Source: JBBDXA01 sp040902585
GTDB lineage: Bacteria > Planctomycetota > Phycisphaerae > Phycisphaerales > Phycisphaeraceae
Length of the DNA stretch: 30,764 bases
NCBI GenBank assembly: GCA_040902585.1
Contig: JBBDXA010000120.1
Span: 1-30,764, forward strand
Direction: 5' to 3'
Part shown: one piece after another, positions 16,001 through 24,258 of the stretch
How positions within the stretch are numbered: the first letter of the stretch is position 1
How the letters are laid out: each line of letters begins with the position of its first letter
Translations under genes and position numbers: made by a program
Notes under the pieces: generated by a model
What the model saw: only the letters and a program-made list of their open reading frames with translations
Database searches by the model: none
What the model was told of the DNA's origin: nothing

Positions 16001-16221
16001 GGATCGCAAGCTAACACGGAGATGGGGGAGCGGCAAATGCAGGCGAATCCGAAGGATGCGATTGATGCGATTGTGCAGCCGCCGAAGGCGGCCGAGAACG
16101 ACTCGGGAAAATTTTGAAGATTGGACTATCGCGGAACCGGCGGCCTGGTTACAATGTCATTGCGTTTGTGTGACGTGGGCATTTTGGAGACAGTCACTTT
16201 TTCATCTCTAGGAGAATCATC

Positions 16222-16980
16222 ATGGGTAAGCGAGCACGAAGAGCATTGAGTCTGGGTCTGGCGTTAGGCGCGACCGTAGTGGTTGCTACGCCGGCCGCCA
16301 ACGCGGTGACGAATGTCATCCTCGGCAACGTCAGTCAGTTCACAGGGCCGGGCGGTCTGGACCTGAGCGGCAATATGGTTTACGCCGTCAACTTTTCCAA
16401 CGACGATCCGGATCTGGTCGTCAACGGCGTGACGTTCCTGCACGACCGCCAGGTCATTCCCGGCGCGACGTTCACTGGACCCAATCAGGTCACGCCCTGG
16501 CAGACGAAGCCGGAGTATGGCGCGACCACGGACGACAATAATCTCGAGCAGATCATGCACGACATTCGCTGGGCCAATGCGGGCGCTGGGCAGATTCTGG
16601 CGGCAAACCTCAACGTCACCACCGGCAACCACTACAAGCTTCAGGTACTGATCAGCGGTAATCATTCGGAGAGTCGTGTGTGGGACATCACGATCGACGG
16701 CCAGCAGGCGGTGGATGAAATCACATCCCTGGGCCTGACAGGCACCCCTTACAACGTCGGCAGTTCCACGGTGTGGACCTACCAGTTCAAAGCCCCCGAC
16801 AGTCAGATCAACATCCTCATGGGGAATTTCTTTGGTGCCAACGATGGCGGCGATCGCAACCCGATCTGGCAGGGTCTGACGCTCGAAGAGCTTCCGATTC
16901 CTGAACCCGCGACCTTCGCACTGGTGGGTCTGGGCGCGACGGTTCTGGTTCGCAGGCGCCAACGGCACCGCGAAGCGTGA
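16222..16980 (+). CDS. Secreted PEP-CTERM protein of unknown function
   Basis: The start is ATG 16222 with AGGAGA 6 bases upstream. The product has 252 residues. Residues 1-28 form an Arg-rich signal peptide (RALSLGLALGATVVVATPAA). About 29-222 is a beta-rich domain of galactose-binding-like appearance: LQVLISGNHSESRVWDITID, TYQFKAPDSQINILMGNFFG, NPIWQGLTLEEL. The C-terminus is IPEPATFALVGLGATVLV followed by RRRQRHREA, a PEP-CTERM sorting tail. It should be exported and processed by an exosortase that is not in this window. It forms its own unit, ended by an intrinsic terminator. An upstream TACAAT at 16150-16155 could be a -10 box but lacks a good -35. Confidence 0.85.
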   Translation: MGKRARRALSLGLALGATVVVATPAANAVTNVILGNVSQFTGPGGLDLSGNMVYAVNFSNDDPDLVVNGVTFLHDRQVIPGATFTGPNQVTPWQTKPEYGATTDDNNLEQIMHDIRWANAGAGQILAANLNVTTGNHYKLQVLISGNHSESRVWDITIDGQQAVDEITSLGLTGTPYNVGSSTVWTYQFKAPDSQINILMGNFFGANDGGDRNPIWQGLTLEELPIPEPATFALVGLGATVLVRRRQRHREA

Positions 16981-17006
16981 TCGTTTTTCATCATGAACCA
17001 GCAGAC

Positions 17007-17043
17007 AAATCGCCGCGGCGTATCCCGCGGCGATTTTCTTTTT
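17007..17043 (+). terminator. Rho-independent terminator after the PEP-CTERM gene
   Basis: A 12-bp perfect stem (17007-17018 with 17025-17036, GC-rich core CGCCGCGG), a 6-base loop and a downstream T-rich run (TTTTCTTTTT, 17034-17043). It lies 27 bases after the stop at 16980 and before the halogenase gene, so the two are separate transcription units. Confidence 0.85.
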
Positions 17044-17106
17044 CGCTGCCCGTGCCGTTATCCTTTACTTGAACATGCCTACCCCCTGCTCACGTGAGAT
17101 TCGCTT

Positions 17107-18609
17107 ATGATTCAAAAGGTCATTGTTCTGGGCGGTGGCAGTGCCGGCTTCATGGCCGCCATCGCGCTCAAGGCGAAAATCCCCGCCCTCGAGGTGCTGG
17201 TCATCCGCTCCAAGGAAATCGGCATCATCGGCGTGGGCGAAGGGTCCACCACCGGCCTGACGCGATTCCTGCACAACTTCCTCGCCGTGCATCCGAAGAA
17301 GTTCTTCGATCAGGCCCAGCCCATCTGGAAACTCGGGCTGAAATTTCTCTGGGGGCCGCGTCGATCGTTCAACTATACCTTCGGGCCGGGCTTGGACAGT
17401 CTGGTCACGCCGATGAGCAAGCGGCTGGCGTACTACTGCGATGCGGATGAGGCAATGGACAACGCCGAGGTCTTCGCCGCGATGATGGCGCGGGACCGCG
17501 TCTTCCTGCGCGACCGTCGCGGGGCGATGCACATGCATTCGAGCTTCGCGTATCACTTCGAGAATGAGAAGTTCGTCGCGTATCTCGAGCAGTATGCCGG
17601 CGTCGTGGGCGTCAAGATGCTCGATGACACCGTGCGCCAGGTCACGCAGGATGACTCGGGCATCACCGGGCTGAACCTTGCCTCCGGCTCCACGCAGGCG
17701 GCGGATCTCTACGTGGACTGTTCCGGCTTCGCATCGGTCCTCCTGAGTAAGACACTGGGCGAGCCGTACGACTCGTTCAGGAGCACACTGTTCTGCGATC
17801 GTGCGGTCATCGGCGGATGGGACCGGGGCGATGAGCCGATCAAGCCCTACACCACCTGCGAAACCATGAACAGCGGCTGGGCCTGGCAGATCGAACATGA
17901 ACATCGCATCAACCGGGGCTACGTCTACTGCTCCAGTTTTATCAGCGATGAAGAAGCCGAGCGTGAGTTCCGTGCCGCCAATCCGAAAGTAGGACCGACG
18001 CGCGTCGTGCCGTTCCTCACCGGCTGCTATCGGCGCAACTGGGTGAATAACGTGGTGGCGATTGGCAACGCCAGCGGTTTCGTCGAGCCGCTGGAAGCCA
18101 CGGCCCTGAGCGTGATCGCCACGCAGGCGCGCATGCTCGTGGGCACACTCATCGATGCGGACCGCGAAATCCGTCCGCTTCACACGGCCTACTTCAGCGA
18201 CATGAACCGCAGGCTGTGGGAAAGCATCCGCTCGTTCATCGCCATTCATTACAAGTTCAACACCCGCCTCGATACGCCGTTCTGGCGCGAGTGTCGAGAG
18301 AAGACCGACATGGCCTCGGCGCAGGCGTATGTTGATTTTTACCTGGAGAACGGCCCCAGCGGCTACTGGCAGCAACTGCAACTGGAGACGTTCGATCAGT
18401 TCGGGGCGGCCGGCTACATCGCTTTGCTCGTCGGCATGAAGGTGCCGCACCGCGCGTCCTTCCGCGCCAGCGAGGGCGAAAAGAAGATGTGGGGCCAGTA
18501 TGCCGGGGATAATCAGCAGGTGGCGTCGGACGCCTTCGACGTCCGCCAGGCTCTGGCGGCTGTCCGCTCCTCCAAATGGGAGTGGCCGGGACATATGATG
18601 GGCCAGTAA
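17107..18609 (+). CDS. Flavin-dependent tryptophan-halogenase-like protein
   Basis: This 500-residue protein starts at ATG 17107. GGGSAGFMAAIAL (9-21) is the FAD dinucleotide-binding loop and GVGEGSTTGL (42-51) corresponds to the halogenase GVGEATIP segment. Lys75 or Lys79 in PIWKLGLKF aligns with the region of the catalytic lysine of PrnA/RebH. WAWQIE (258-263) replaces the canonical WxWxIP motif, with Glu for Pro. GNASGFVEPLEATAL (320-334) is the signature with the conserved Glu330. Family members use FADH2, O2 and halide to chlorinate or brominate aromatic substrates with a separate flavin reductase. No reductase or biosynthetic cluster is nearby. Many environmental members have unknown substrates, some acting on carrier-bound or protein groups, so the reaction is uncertain. 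Confidence 0.85.
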   Translation: MIQKVIVLGGGSAGFMAAIALKAKIPALEVLVIRSKEIGIIGVGEGSTTGLTRFLHNFLAVHPKKFFDQAQPIWKLGLKFLWGPRRSFNYTFGPGLDSLVTPMSKRLAYYCDADEAMDNAEVFAAMMARDRVFLRDRRGAMHMHSSFAYHFENEKFVAYLEQYAGVVGVKMLDDTVRQVTQDDSGITGLNLASGSTQAADLYVDCSGFASVLLSKTLGEPYDSFRSTLFCDRAVIGGWDRGDEPIKPYTTCETMNSGWAWQIEHEHRINRGYVYCSSFISDEEAEREFRAANPKVGPTRVVPFLTGCYRRNWVNNVVAIGNASGFVEPLEATALSVIATQARMLVGTLIDADREIRPLHTAYFSDMNRRLWESIRSFIAIHYKFNTRLDTPFWRECREKTDMASAQAYVDFYLENGPSGYWQQLQLETFDQFGAAGYIALLVGMKVPHRASFRASEGEKKMWGQYAGDNQQVASDAFDVRQALAAVRSSKWEWPGHMMGQ

Positions 18610-18668
18610 AATGGTCGATATTCACGGATGTGGAGAACCCTCGTTCAGGCTCAGCCGGGAATCATCTA

Positions 18669-20030
18669 ATGCGACTGAATGTAATCACTTTCGCGCTGGC
18701 CCTGTCTCTGGGGCTGATGCAGGCAAGTCCCCTGCGCGGTCAGGACGGTTCGAAGACAGACAAGACAGAGAAAACAGACAAGCCGCCCAATCCGCTGTTT
18801 GATGATCCCTTCACCGGCGAGTTCACAGGCGGCGGCATGACCGTGATCATCAAGGCTGCCGGTGAAGACCGGTATGAAGGCGAGATCCGCAAGCGCGGCC
18901 GCAGCTTCGCCATCAAGGCGTCGCTCAAGGGCGAAGAGATGGTCGGCGTATTCGTGGCTGGTGAGTTCAACTATGATTTCAAGTGCGCGCTCGATGGCGA
19001 GAGCGTGAAGTTCACCTCCGATGGCAAGACTCTCACGCTGACGAGGAAGGATGTGGCCGTGCCCGTGGTGCCCGTGGTCCCTGCGGTGCCCGAGCCGTTC
19101 ACGCCAGGTGTGGTCAAGCCGATGCCCGCGCCGGTGAAGCCTGTTGATCCTGATCCTGCACCGGTCCTGCCCAAGTCCTCGCTGCCGGTGATTCCTCGGT
19201 CGGCGAAGCTGACGCCCGCGCCTGATCCGGCGCGGATGAACTATTCAAAGCTCAGTGCCCAGGAGCTCCGCCACGCCTGTTGGACGCGTTTTCCCGCGGG
19301 CAGCTTTGCTGTCTTTGATGACTCCGCGTCATCCTCGACGGCGCTGCCTGTGACGATGCGCAGCCGGGTGCATTTCACAGGCATCGAGAACGGCAAGGTG
19401 GTTCTTAAGGGTGATGAATGGCTCAGCGACGGCTGGCGCGAGACCGGCCGGCTCATCGTCGCGCCGACCGAAGGGGCGGCCCGCGTCGATGACATGGGCT
19501 ACACCCGTAGCGAATCCAGCAGCGACATCATCGAAGTCGAAGGCGTACCGCTCAAGTGCGAACTCTGGAAGTACACCGGCAGCTCCGAGATCAAAGGCGC
19601 ACCGATGAAAGTTCAAGTGCAGGTCTGGCGGAGCAAGGAGGTGGACCTGCCCACGCTGGTGCTGGACCTGCCCGAGCAGCGCATGCTGCTGGAGCCTGAC
19701 ATGGTGAAGGTGCAGGCGGAGGTGGAGTACAAAGGCGTGAAGGTGACGATGGGGCTGCAACTGAACGCCCGCGATCGCGAAGGCCGGGTCGGAAAGTTTG
19801 CCGTGAAATATGCCCAGGTCAAAGGCAAGTCGACTCTCGAAAGCGGCACGACCCGCATCGAGCGCACCAATGATTATTGGGTCAGCCACCAGGTGCCCGG
19901 CGGCGTGATCAGGGCCGTCGACATGGAGCAGCGCGGTATCGCCCTCAAGCAGCATGTCATGGAAATGGTTGATTTTTCCGTCGGCGGCGAATCGGACAAG
20001 TCATCGGGCGCATCGGCTCCTACCCCGTGA
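18669..20030 (+). CDS. Exported protein of unknown function with Pro/Val-rich linker
   Basis: I do not recognise a family. The start is ATG 18669, 59 bp after the halogenase stop; the frame extends further upstream only as overlap with that gene. The 453-residue product has a signal peptide (about 1-24), then a Lys/Asp/Thr linker with KTDKTEKTDK. A compact beta-rich domain spans about 46-127 (FTGEFTGGGMTVIIKAAGED, YEGEIRKRGRSFAIKASLKG). A Pro/Val-rich hinge covers 129-187 (VPVVPVVPAVPEPFTPG). A second beta-rich domain covers about 190-440 with repeated long strands. No cysteine pairs, catalytic motif or membrane anchor stand out. The position suggests co-transcription with the halogenase, but no shared role can be inferred. 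Confidence 0.75.
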   Translation: MRLNVITFALALSLGLMQASPLRGQDGSKTDKTEKTDKPPNPLFDDPFTGEFTGGGMTVIIKAAGEDRYEGEIRKRGRSFAIKASLKGEEMVGVFVAGEFNYDFKCALDGESVKFTSDGKTLTLTRKDVAVPVVPVVPAVPEPFTPGVVKPMPAPVKPVDPDPAPVLPKSSLPVIPRSAKLTPAPDPARMNYSKLSAQELRHACWTRFPAGSFAVFDDSASSSTALPVTMRSRVHFTGIENGKVVLKGDEWLSDGWRETGRLIVAPTEGAARVDDMGYTRSESSSDIIEVEGVPLKCELWKYTGSSEIKGAPMKVQVQVWRSKEVDLPTLVLDLPEQRMLLEPDMVKVQAEVEYKGVKVTMGLQLNARDREGRVGKFAVKYAQVKGKSTLESGTTRIERTNDYWVSHQVPGGVIRAVDMEQRGIALKQHVMEMVDFSVGGESDKSSGASAPTP

Positions 20031-20056
20031 TTGGGTGGTGTCGATGACCGGCGCGG

Positions 20057-20116
20057 CAACCCGACATCCGGCGAACCCTGGTACTCGCGAGGCAGCCTTC
20101 GGGTTGTCCTCCAGGG
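20057..20116. repeat. Interleaved inverted repeats between convergent genes
   Basis: CAACCCGA (20057-20064) is complementary to TCGGGTTG (20099-20106). CCCTGG (20076-20081) is complementary to CCAGGG (20111-20116). The two pairs interleave, so as RNA they would form a pseudoknot rather than nested stems. A self-complementary CTCGCGAG sits in between, and the 10-mer CATCCGGCGA occurs at 20065 and 20128. It spans the space between two convergent stops and might slow transcription from both sides. Confidence 0.4.
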
Positions 20117-20119
20117 CCG

Positions 20120-20800
20120 CTACTCTCCATCCGGCGAGACGGTTGGTTCTGGCTGCGATGCGCTGAAATCCCAAACGTCTTCCAATCGCCCGTCGAGCAC
20201 CATGTGGGTCAGCTCGGCACAGGTGTGCGCGTGCATCTTCTGTAGGACATGCGAGCGGTGAATCTTCACGGTGTTGTCGCTGCGCGTGAGAGCGGAAGCG
20301 ATTTCGTGCGTGGTCATGCCTTCGACCATCAGGTCCATGACCTGTCGTTCCTTGGGCGTCAGCGAGTCGATGCGGAGTGTGAGGTCCGCCTTGGTGCGTG
20401 CCTGGGCTTCGAGTTCGTGAGTTCGATTGGTGATGCGTTCGACGACCGCCGTCAGCCGGGGCGTGTTCAGGTCGCACCGGGCGATGTAGTCATCCGCGCC
20501 GTTTCGCAGGGCTTCGACGGCAACGTACGCATCGCCGCAGGCGGTCAGCAGGACCATGGGCCGGCGGTCGCCGCGATGTCTTAGTTCATGCACAAGCGCG
20601 AGGCCGCCGTCAGGACCGAGGTGATAGTCGATGAAGATCGCGTCGAGGAGGCGGTCCTCCGCCAGCACCAGGGCCCGGCTCAGGTCGGTGGCATGACAGA
20701 GATCGAAAGTCAGCTCGGTGACCGAATCGAGCGATTGCCGCAGCAGTGTGGCGTGATCGCATTCATCATCCGCGAGCAGTAGGTTCAGATAGGCCGACAT
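20120..20800 (-). CDS. NarL/FixJ-family response regulator (REC + LuxR HTH)
   Basis: The start is ATG 20800 with AGGA 4-5 bases upstream; a longer frame to 20878 would run through the likely promoter. The 226-residue protein has a REC domain at 5-120: Asp11/Asp12 acidic pair, phosphoacceptor Asp58 (AIFIDYHLGPDGG) and Thr86 (VLLTACGD). A LuxR-type HTH lies at about 145-205 (LTPKERQVMDLMVEGMTTHE, SDNTVKIHRSHVLQKM). The conserved REC lysine of the DYxxKP loop is not where expected: the loop reads GADDYIARCDL with Arg. It should be a DNA-binding transcription factor responding to an unlinked histidine kinase. It is divergent from the GGDEF-HD gene and may regulate it. Confidence 0.88.
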   Translation of the reverse strand: MSAYLNLLLADDECDHATLLRQSLDSVTELTFDLCHATDLSRALVLAEDRLLDAIFIDYHLGPDGGLALVHELRHRGDRRPMVLLTACGDAYVAVEALRNGADDYIARCDLNTPRLTAVVERITNRTHELEAQARTKADLTLRIDSLTPKERQVMDLMVEGMTTHEIASALTRSDNTVKIHRSHVLQKMHAHTCAELTHMVLDGRLEDVWDFSASQPEPTVSPDGE

Positions 20801-21202
20801 GATCCTGTTCCAGCACGAGTCCCCTGATGCATACGATGACGCACTTTGGTCTATATCGGGGTTTGCCTGTAAGTCCATTCAGAATTTGCGGCGATGTTTG
20901 AACCTTCAACAAGCCAGCAACAAAGCAGGTGTTGTTTTTATCATCGGCTATAGAATATCAATCCCTGCATCCCTCTTCCCGCGGAGCCTTGCCGCACGCA
21001 ATTTAGTACCGCCGTATTACGGCCGGTTAGTACGTCCGTGCTAACGATTGTATCGATCGCCGCGCGAGAAATGGCCTGTTCAACCTGTAGCAAGCTTCAG
21101 ACAGTTCATTCAGGCAACTCTTGAAGAAGGTACCGAAGTTGCCCTCGCCTGTCGCCCGACATCAGGCAGGGGGAGGTAAAGTCCTGTCAGGAGAACTCGT
21201 AA
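20801..21202. promoter_or_regulatory. 402-bp divergent intergenic region rich in small palindromes
   Basis: Besides the minus-strand promoter it holds TTGAA-CC-TTCAA (20898-20909). A cluster in 21000-21050 has GCCGTA-T-TACGGC, two copies of TTAGTAC 26 bases apart, and the arms TTAGTACG/CGTGCTAA (one mismatch). The last 20 bases carry the ribosome site AGGAG for the ATG at 21203. The 21000-21050 cluster looks like an operator for a dimeric regulator. The rest shows nothing I recognise; I see no riboswitch that I can name. Confidence 0.45.
20850..20877 (-). promoter_or_regulatory. Candidate promoter for the response regulator
   Basis: On the minus strand TGGACT (20877-20872) and TATAGA (20855-20850) are 16 bp apart, each matching sigma70 consensus at 4 of 6, about 50 bases upstream of the ATG at 20800. 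Confidence 0.35.
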
Positions 21203-22747
21203 ATGGATACAAAGATCATTCAACTGTTGCTCGCTGAAGACAATCGGGATCAGCAGCAGTTGCTGCTCCGAGCGCTGGTGCGAGGCCGGCCGTGCGTGAA
21301 TGTCACCGTCGTCGACAATGGCGCCGAGTTTCTGCGCGCCTTGGACTGCCAGCGATTCGATTGCGCAATCGTCGACTTCCATCTGCCCGATTATCGCGCG
21401 GATGAACTGCTGGTCGCCAGTAAAGAGAAGCGGCGAGGCTGCCCTGCCCTCGTCATCTCCAGCAGCCTTGAGCAGCAGGTGGTGATCCGCTCCATCCGTA
21501 GCGGCGGCGCGGATTACGTTCCCATGCGGGCCGCCACCCAGGGCGAGGAACTCTGGTCGCGCGTTGAATACGCCATAGGTATGGCCCGCCGCCAGCGCCT
21601 GGAGCGACGCAAGGCCGAACGCCGCACCCGACTCCTGGCCAATCTCGCCGAGCATGATGATCTCACCGGCCTCTACAACCGTCGCTACTTTGACCGCTGC
21701 CTGCGCCAGAACCGGTGGGTTGAGGATCGGCGAAAGAACCTCGGCTGCGTGATGGTGGACGTCGATCGATTCAAGTCGATCAACGATTCCTTCGGACACA
21801 CGGCTGGTGACGATTTGCTTCGCGAAGTCGCCCGGGTCATTCGCCGCAACTGCCTCGACAGCGATGTGACCATCCGCTGGGGCGGCGAGGAGTTTCTCAT
21901 CCTCCGCCCCACGCCCGACGCGACCGACCTGTGGCTCTGGGCTGAGCAGCTGCGCGTCTCCATCGAGTCGTCCGTGATTCAAACCAGCAGCCAGCGACTT
22001 CATGTGACCGCGAGCACCGGCATCATTCAGGTGGCGGCCTCGGCGTTCAACCAGAGCACCATCGATCACGCCGACCAGGCCCTGTACCTGGCCAAGAAGC
22101 AAGGCCGCAATATGGTCTGCACGGCGGTCATGGCCAACCACATGAAGATCGCCACCGAGATCGCCGCGAAGACGGACCTCTCATTCGAACAGAAGCGCGG
22201 CGTCCTCCTCGAACAGCTATCCGATCAACTCGGCCCGACCCAGCGGACGCACGTGACGATTCACTGCCAGCAGGTCGCCGCCGCCGCCCAGCGCATTGCT
22301 CTTCGAATGAAGCTCTCGTCCCGGCAGGTGGAACATTTGCGACTCGCGGGCCTGCTCCACGACATCGGCAAGATCATGATTCCCGAGGACCTGCTCGCCA
22401 AGCCGCGAACGCTCTCCGTGCAGGAGTGGGCCATCATGGGCCGGCATGATTGCTACGGCCAGTGGATTGCCAAAGAGCTAGGCGCGCCCGACGCGGTCCT
22501 CGAACATTGCCGCCATCATCACACGCGCTTCGACGAGTCGGCTGATGAGGAGATATCCCTCGGTGCCCGCATCCTCTGCGTGGCGGACGCGATGGTCACC
22601 ATGATGTCGCGCCGAAGCTACCAGGCGGCCATCACCGACGAGAAGGCGATCCTTGAACTGATTCGTGAACGAAACAGGCAATTCGCCCCCGTGGTTGTCG
22701 ATGCCGCCACGTCGCTCGAACGTGCAGATCTTCAGTATGCGGCGTAG
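21203..22747 (+). CDS. REC-GGDEF-HD signalling protein, putative diguanylate cyclase with HD phosphohydrolase domain
   Basis: This 514-residue protein starts at ATG 21203 with AGGAG 8 bases upstream. A REC domain occupies about 5-125 with Asp13, phosphoacceptor Asp58 (CAIVDFHLPD) and Ser86-88; the usual lysine loop reads DYVPMRA. A GGDEF domain spans about 150-310: DDLTGLYNRRYFD, VDVDRFKSINDSFGH and GGEEF (227-231), which is a catalytically competent form. The inhibitory I-site RxxD is LDSD, so product inhibition may be missing. An HD domain at about 345-475 has HDIGKIMIPE (386-395) and VADAM (460-464). The GYP motif is replaced by HHHTRFDES, so phosphodiesterase activity on c-di-GMP is uncertain. 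It should make c-di-GMP under phosphorelay control. Confidence 0.9.
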   Translation: MDTKIIQLLLAEDNRDQQQLLLRALVRGRPCVNVTVVDNGAEFLRALDCQRFDCAIVDFHLPDYRADELLVASKEKRRGCPALVISSSLEQQVVIRSIRSGGADYVPMRAATQGEELWSRVEYAIGMARRQRLERRKAERRTRLLANLAEHDDLTGLYNRRYFDRCLRQNRWVEDRRKNLGCVMVDVDRFKSINDSFGHTAGDDLLREVARVIRRNCLDSDVTIRWGGEEFLILRPTPDATDLWLWAEQLRVSIESSVIQTSSQRLHVTASTGIIQVAASAFNQSTIDHADQALYLAKKQGRNMVCTAVMANHMKIATEIAAKTDLSFEQKRGVLLEQLSDQLGPTQRTHVTIHCQQVAAAAQRIALRMKLSSRQVEHLRLAGLLHDIGKIMIPEDLLAKPRTLSVQEWAIMGRHDCYGQWIAKELGAPDAVLEHCRHHHTRFDESADEEISLGARILCVADAMVTMMSRRSYQAAITDEKAILELIRERNRQFAPVVVDAATSLERADLQYAA

Positions 22748-22808
22748 CAAACGTGTGGAGTCCGGGCGATCCGTATCCGCAGAATATTTTCTCCTTTGGA
22801 GGTGTGCC

Positions 22809-23255
22809 ATGGGTTTGTCTGAACATAGTGATCGTCGAGGTGAGCAGCGCTTCTTCCACCGGTCGGGTCAGCCGCTGAGCTGGCGGCCGCACATCGGCGG
22901 CAGGCGTCACCGCGCGTGGCTTCGCAATATTTCACTCTCGGGCATTTCCTTCGTCTCGCAGGGCTCACGCCATCCGGCCGTCGGACAGGAAGTCGATATC
23001 ACCTACGAGGGCATGCGCGCCCTGGGCGACTACCGTGTCGTGCGCGTGGAGAACGTCGGCAAGCAGACGGCGGTCATCGGCTGCGCGCGGGACGCCGGCG
23101 TGCCTTCGCCACTGATGAAGAGCGGACCGGAACCCGTCGAATGCAATGCCTCGGTGGCTGGTGAATCACGATTCACGTTCGAACGACGCAAGCGAACGGA
23201 AGCGGGCGAGGAATCCTGTGCCTGCGGCAGTTCCGAGAGCGAGCAGGCGGCCTGA
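22809..23255 (+). CDS. PilZ-domain protein (c-di-GMP effector)
   Basis: The start is ATG 22809 with GGAGG 6 bases upstream; the longer frame overlaps the previous gene. The 148-residue product shows the PilZ motifs RRGEQR (Arg10 and Arg14, RxxxR) and NISLSG (40-45, D/NxSxxG), with a beta-barrel region to about 105 (VGQEVDITYEGMRALGDYRV, VRVENVGKQTAVIGCA). The C-terminal 40 residues are Glu/Ser/Arg-rich and end in CACGSSESEQAA. It should bind c-di-GMP and change the activity of a partner, in planctomycetes often linked to surface or pilus functions. The 61-bp gap to the GGDEF-HD gene suggests an operon pairing the maker of the messenger with its receptor. Confidence 0.87.
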   Translation: MGLSEHSDRRGEQRFFHRSGQPLSWRPHIGGRRHRAWLRNISLSGISFVSQGSRHPAVGQEVDITYEGMRALGDYRVVRVENVGKQTAVIGCARDAGVPSPLMKSGPEPVECNASVAGESRFTFERRKRTEAGEESCACGSSESEQAA

Positions 23256-23351
23256 AGCAGCGGCAGAAACGATCCGGGCGATTTGTCATACTCTTGTGAT
23301 CCAGTCGCGCCAACCTTGCGGCTGGTACGGCTTCGTTTCACAGGAGTTCCC

Positions 23352-24101
23352 ATGAATCTCACCGGCAAAGCAGCGTTAATCACAGGCGGCACCATGGGCA
23401 TCGGCGCAGCCATCGCGCTGGACCTGGCCAAGCACGGCGCGGATATCGCCATCGCTGCGCGCCACATCGAAGGCCCCGCGGCAGAAGTGAAGAAGCAGAT
23501 CGAAGCGATGGGTCACCGGTGTCTGCTCATCGCCGCCGACCTGTCGCAGGAGCAGCCTTGCAATGACTGCGTGAAGCGGACTGCCGAGCATTTCGGGCGA
23601 CTCGATGTGCTCGTTCACAACGCGGGCGGCCCGTCGGCGGGGCGCATCGAGGATGTCAGCGGCGAGCAGTGGCGCACGACGATGGCGCTGCACGTCGATG
23701 CCTGCTTCTATCTTTGCAAGGCTGCGCTGCCGCACCTGAAGAAGGCGGGCGAGGCGGCGATCATCACCGTCTCTTCCACGGCGGGCATCCGCGGCGTACC
23801 GGGCGCGATCACCTACGCTACCGCCAAAGGCGCGATCCCGCAGTTCACGCGCAGCCTTGCCCGCGACCTGGCCGACTTCAATATTCGCGTCAATTGCGTT
23901 GCCCCCGGCGTGATCCGCACGCGCTTTCACGATGACATGCCGCCCGAGAAAAAGGAATACAACCTCAAGCACCGCATTCCGCTTCATCGCGAAGGCACGA
24001 GCGAGCAGGTGGCACAAGTCGTAAACCTGCTGGTGACGAATGCCTACATTACGGGCGAAACGTACGTGATTGACGGCGGCCTGACCAGCCGGATAGTTTG
24101 A
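23352..24101 (+). CDS. Short-chain dehydrogenase/reductase (SDR, classical type)
   Basis: This 249-residue protein starts at ATG 23352 with AGGAG 5 bases upstream. TGGTMGIG (11-18) is the NAD(P)-binding TGxxxGxG. AADL at 61-64, NAGG at 90-93, the catalytic serine at 141/142 (TVSSTAGIRG), Tyr155 and Lys159 (YATAKGA) complete the active site. NCVAPGVIRTRF (181-192) and ETYVIDGGLTSRIV at the end are typical of 3-oxoacyl-ACP-reductase-like and sugar SDRs. It is cytoplasmic and reduces a ketone or oxidises an alcohol with NAD(P). The substrate is not determined; an Arg at 37 after the second strand mildly suggests NADP. Confidence 0.88.
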   Translation: MNLTGKAALITGGTMGIGAAIALDLAKHGADIAIAARHIEGPAAEVKKQIEAMGHRCLLIAADLSQEQPCNDCVKRTAEHFGRLDVLVHNAGGPSAGRIEDVSGEQWRTTMALHVDACFYLCKAALPHLKKAGEAAIITVSSTAGIRGVPGAITYATAKGAIPQFTRSLARDLADFNIRVNCVAPGVIRTRFHDDMPPEKKEYNLKHRIPLHREGTSEQVAQVVNLLVTNAYITGETYVIDGGLTSRIV

Positions 24102-24172
24102 AACATTCGTATCGCCTGCTCTAAGCATATTTGCGAGCGCGAGGATTTTTTGGTCGGCTGTCAAAAAAACGC

Positions 24173-24201
24173 TTGACGCGCTGGAGGCAGGCTGGGATAG
24201 T
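24173..24201 (+). promoter_or_regulatory. Candidate sigma70-type promoter of the giant surface-protein gene
   Basis: TTGACG (24173-24178, 5 of 6) and GATAGT (24196-24201, 4 of 6) separated by exactly 17 bp. The leader to the ATG at 24259 would be about 50 bases. An A-run (TCAAAAAAAC, 24161-24170) just upstream could act as an UP-like element. Confidence 0.55.
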
Positions 24202-24258
24202 CGCACCATCGATGGCCCCGGTGACCCGGTGGAAGATGTCGATAGGTGGAAGACCCTC

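Noticed and set aside
16078..16112. Two small hairpins (GCCGCC-GAA-GGCGGC and CCGAG-AACGA-CTCGG with AAAATTTT) upstream of the second PEP-CTERM gene
   Set aside because: They lie between divergent genes where no terminator is expected, and the stems are short in GC-rich DNA.
17065..18594. A 509-residue minus-strand open frame opposite the halogenase gene
   Set aside because: The plus strand has intact FAD and halogenase motifs. The minus frame is rich in Ala/Arg/His with no domain signal and is a shadow.
20801..21202. Possible c-di-GMP riboswitch upstream of the GGDEF-HD gene
   Set aside because: I could not find the conserved core of either c-di-GMP riboswitch class; the palindromes look more like protein-binding sites.
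21110..22141. A 343-residue minus-strand frame opposite the GGDEF-HD gene
   Set aside because: The plus strand encodes clear REC and GGEEF motifs; the opposite frame has none.
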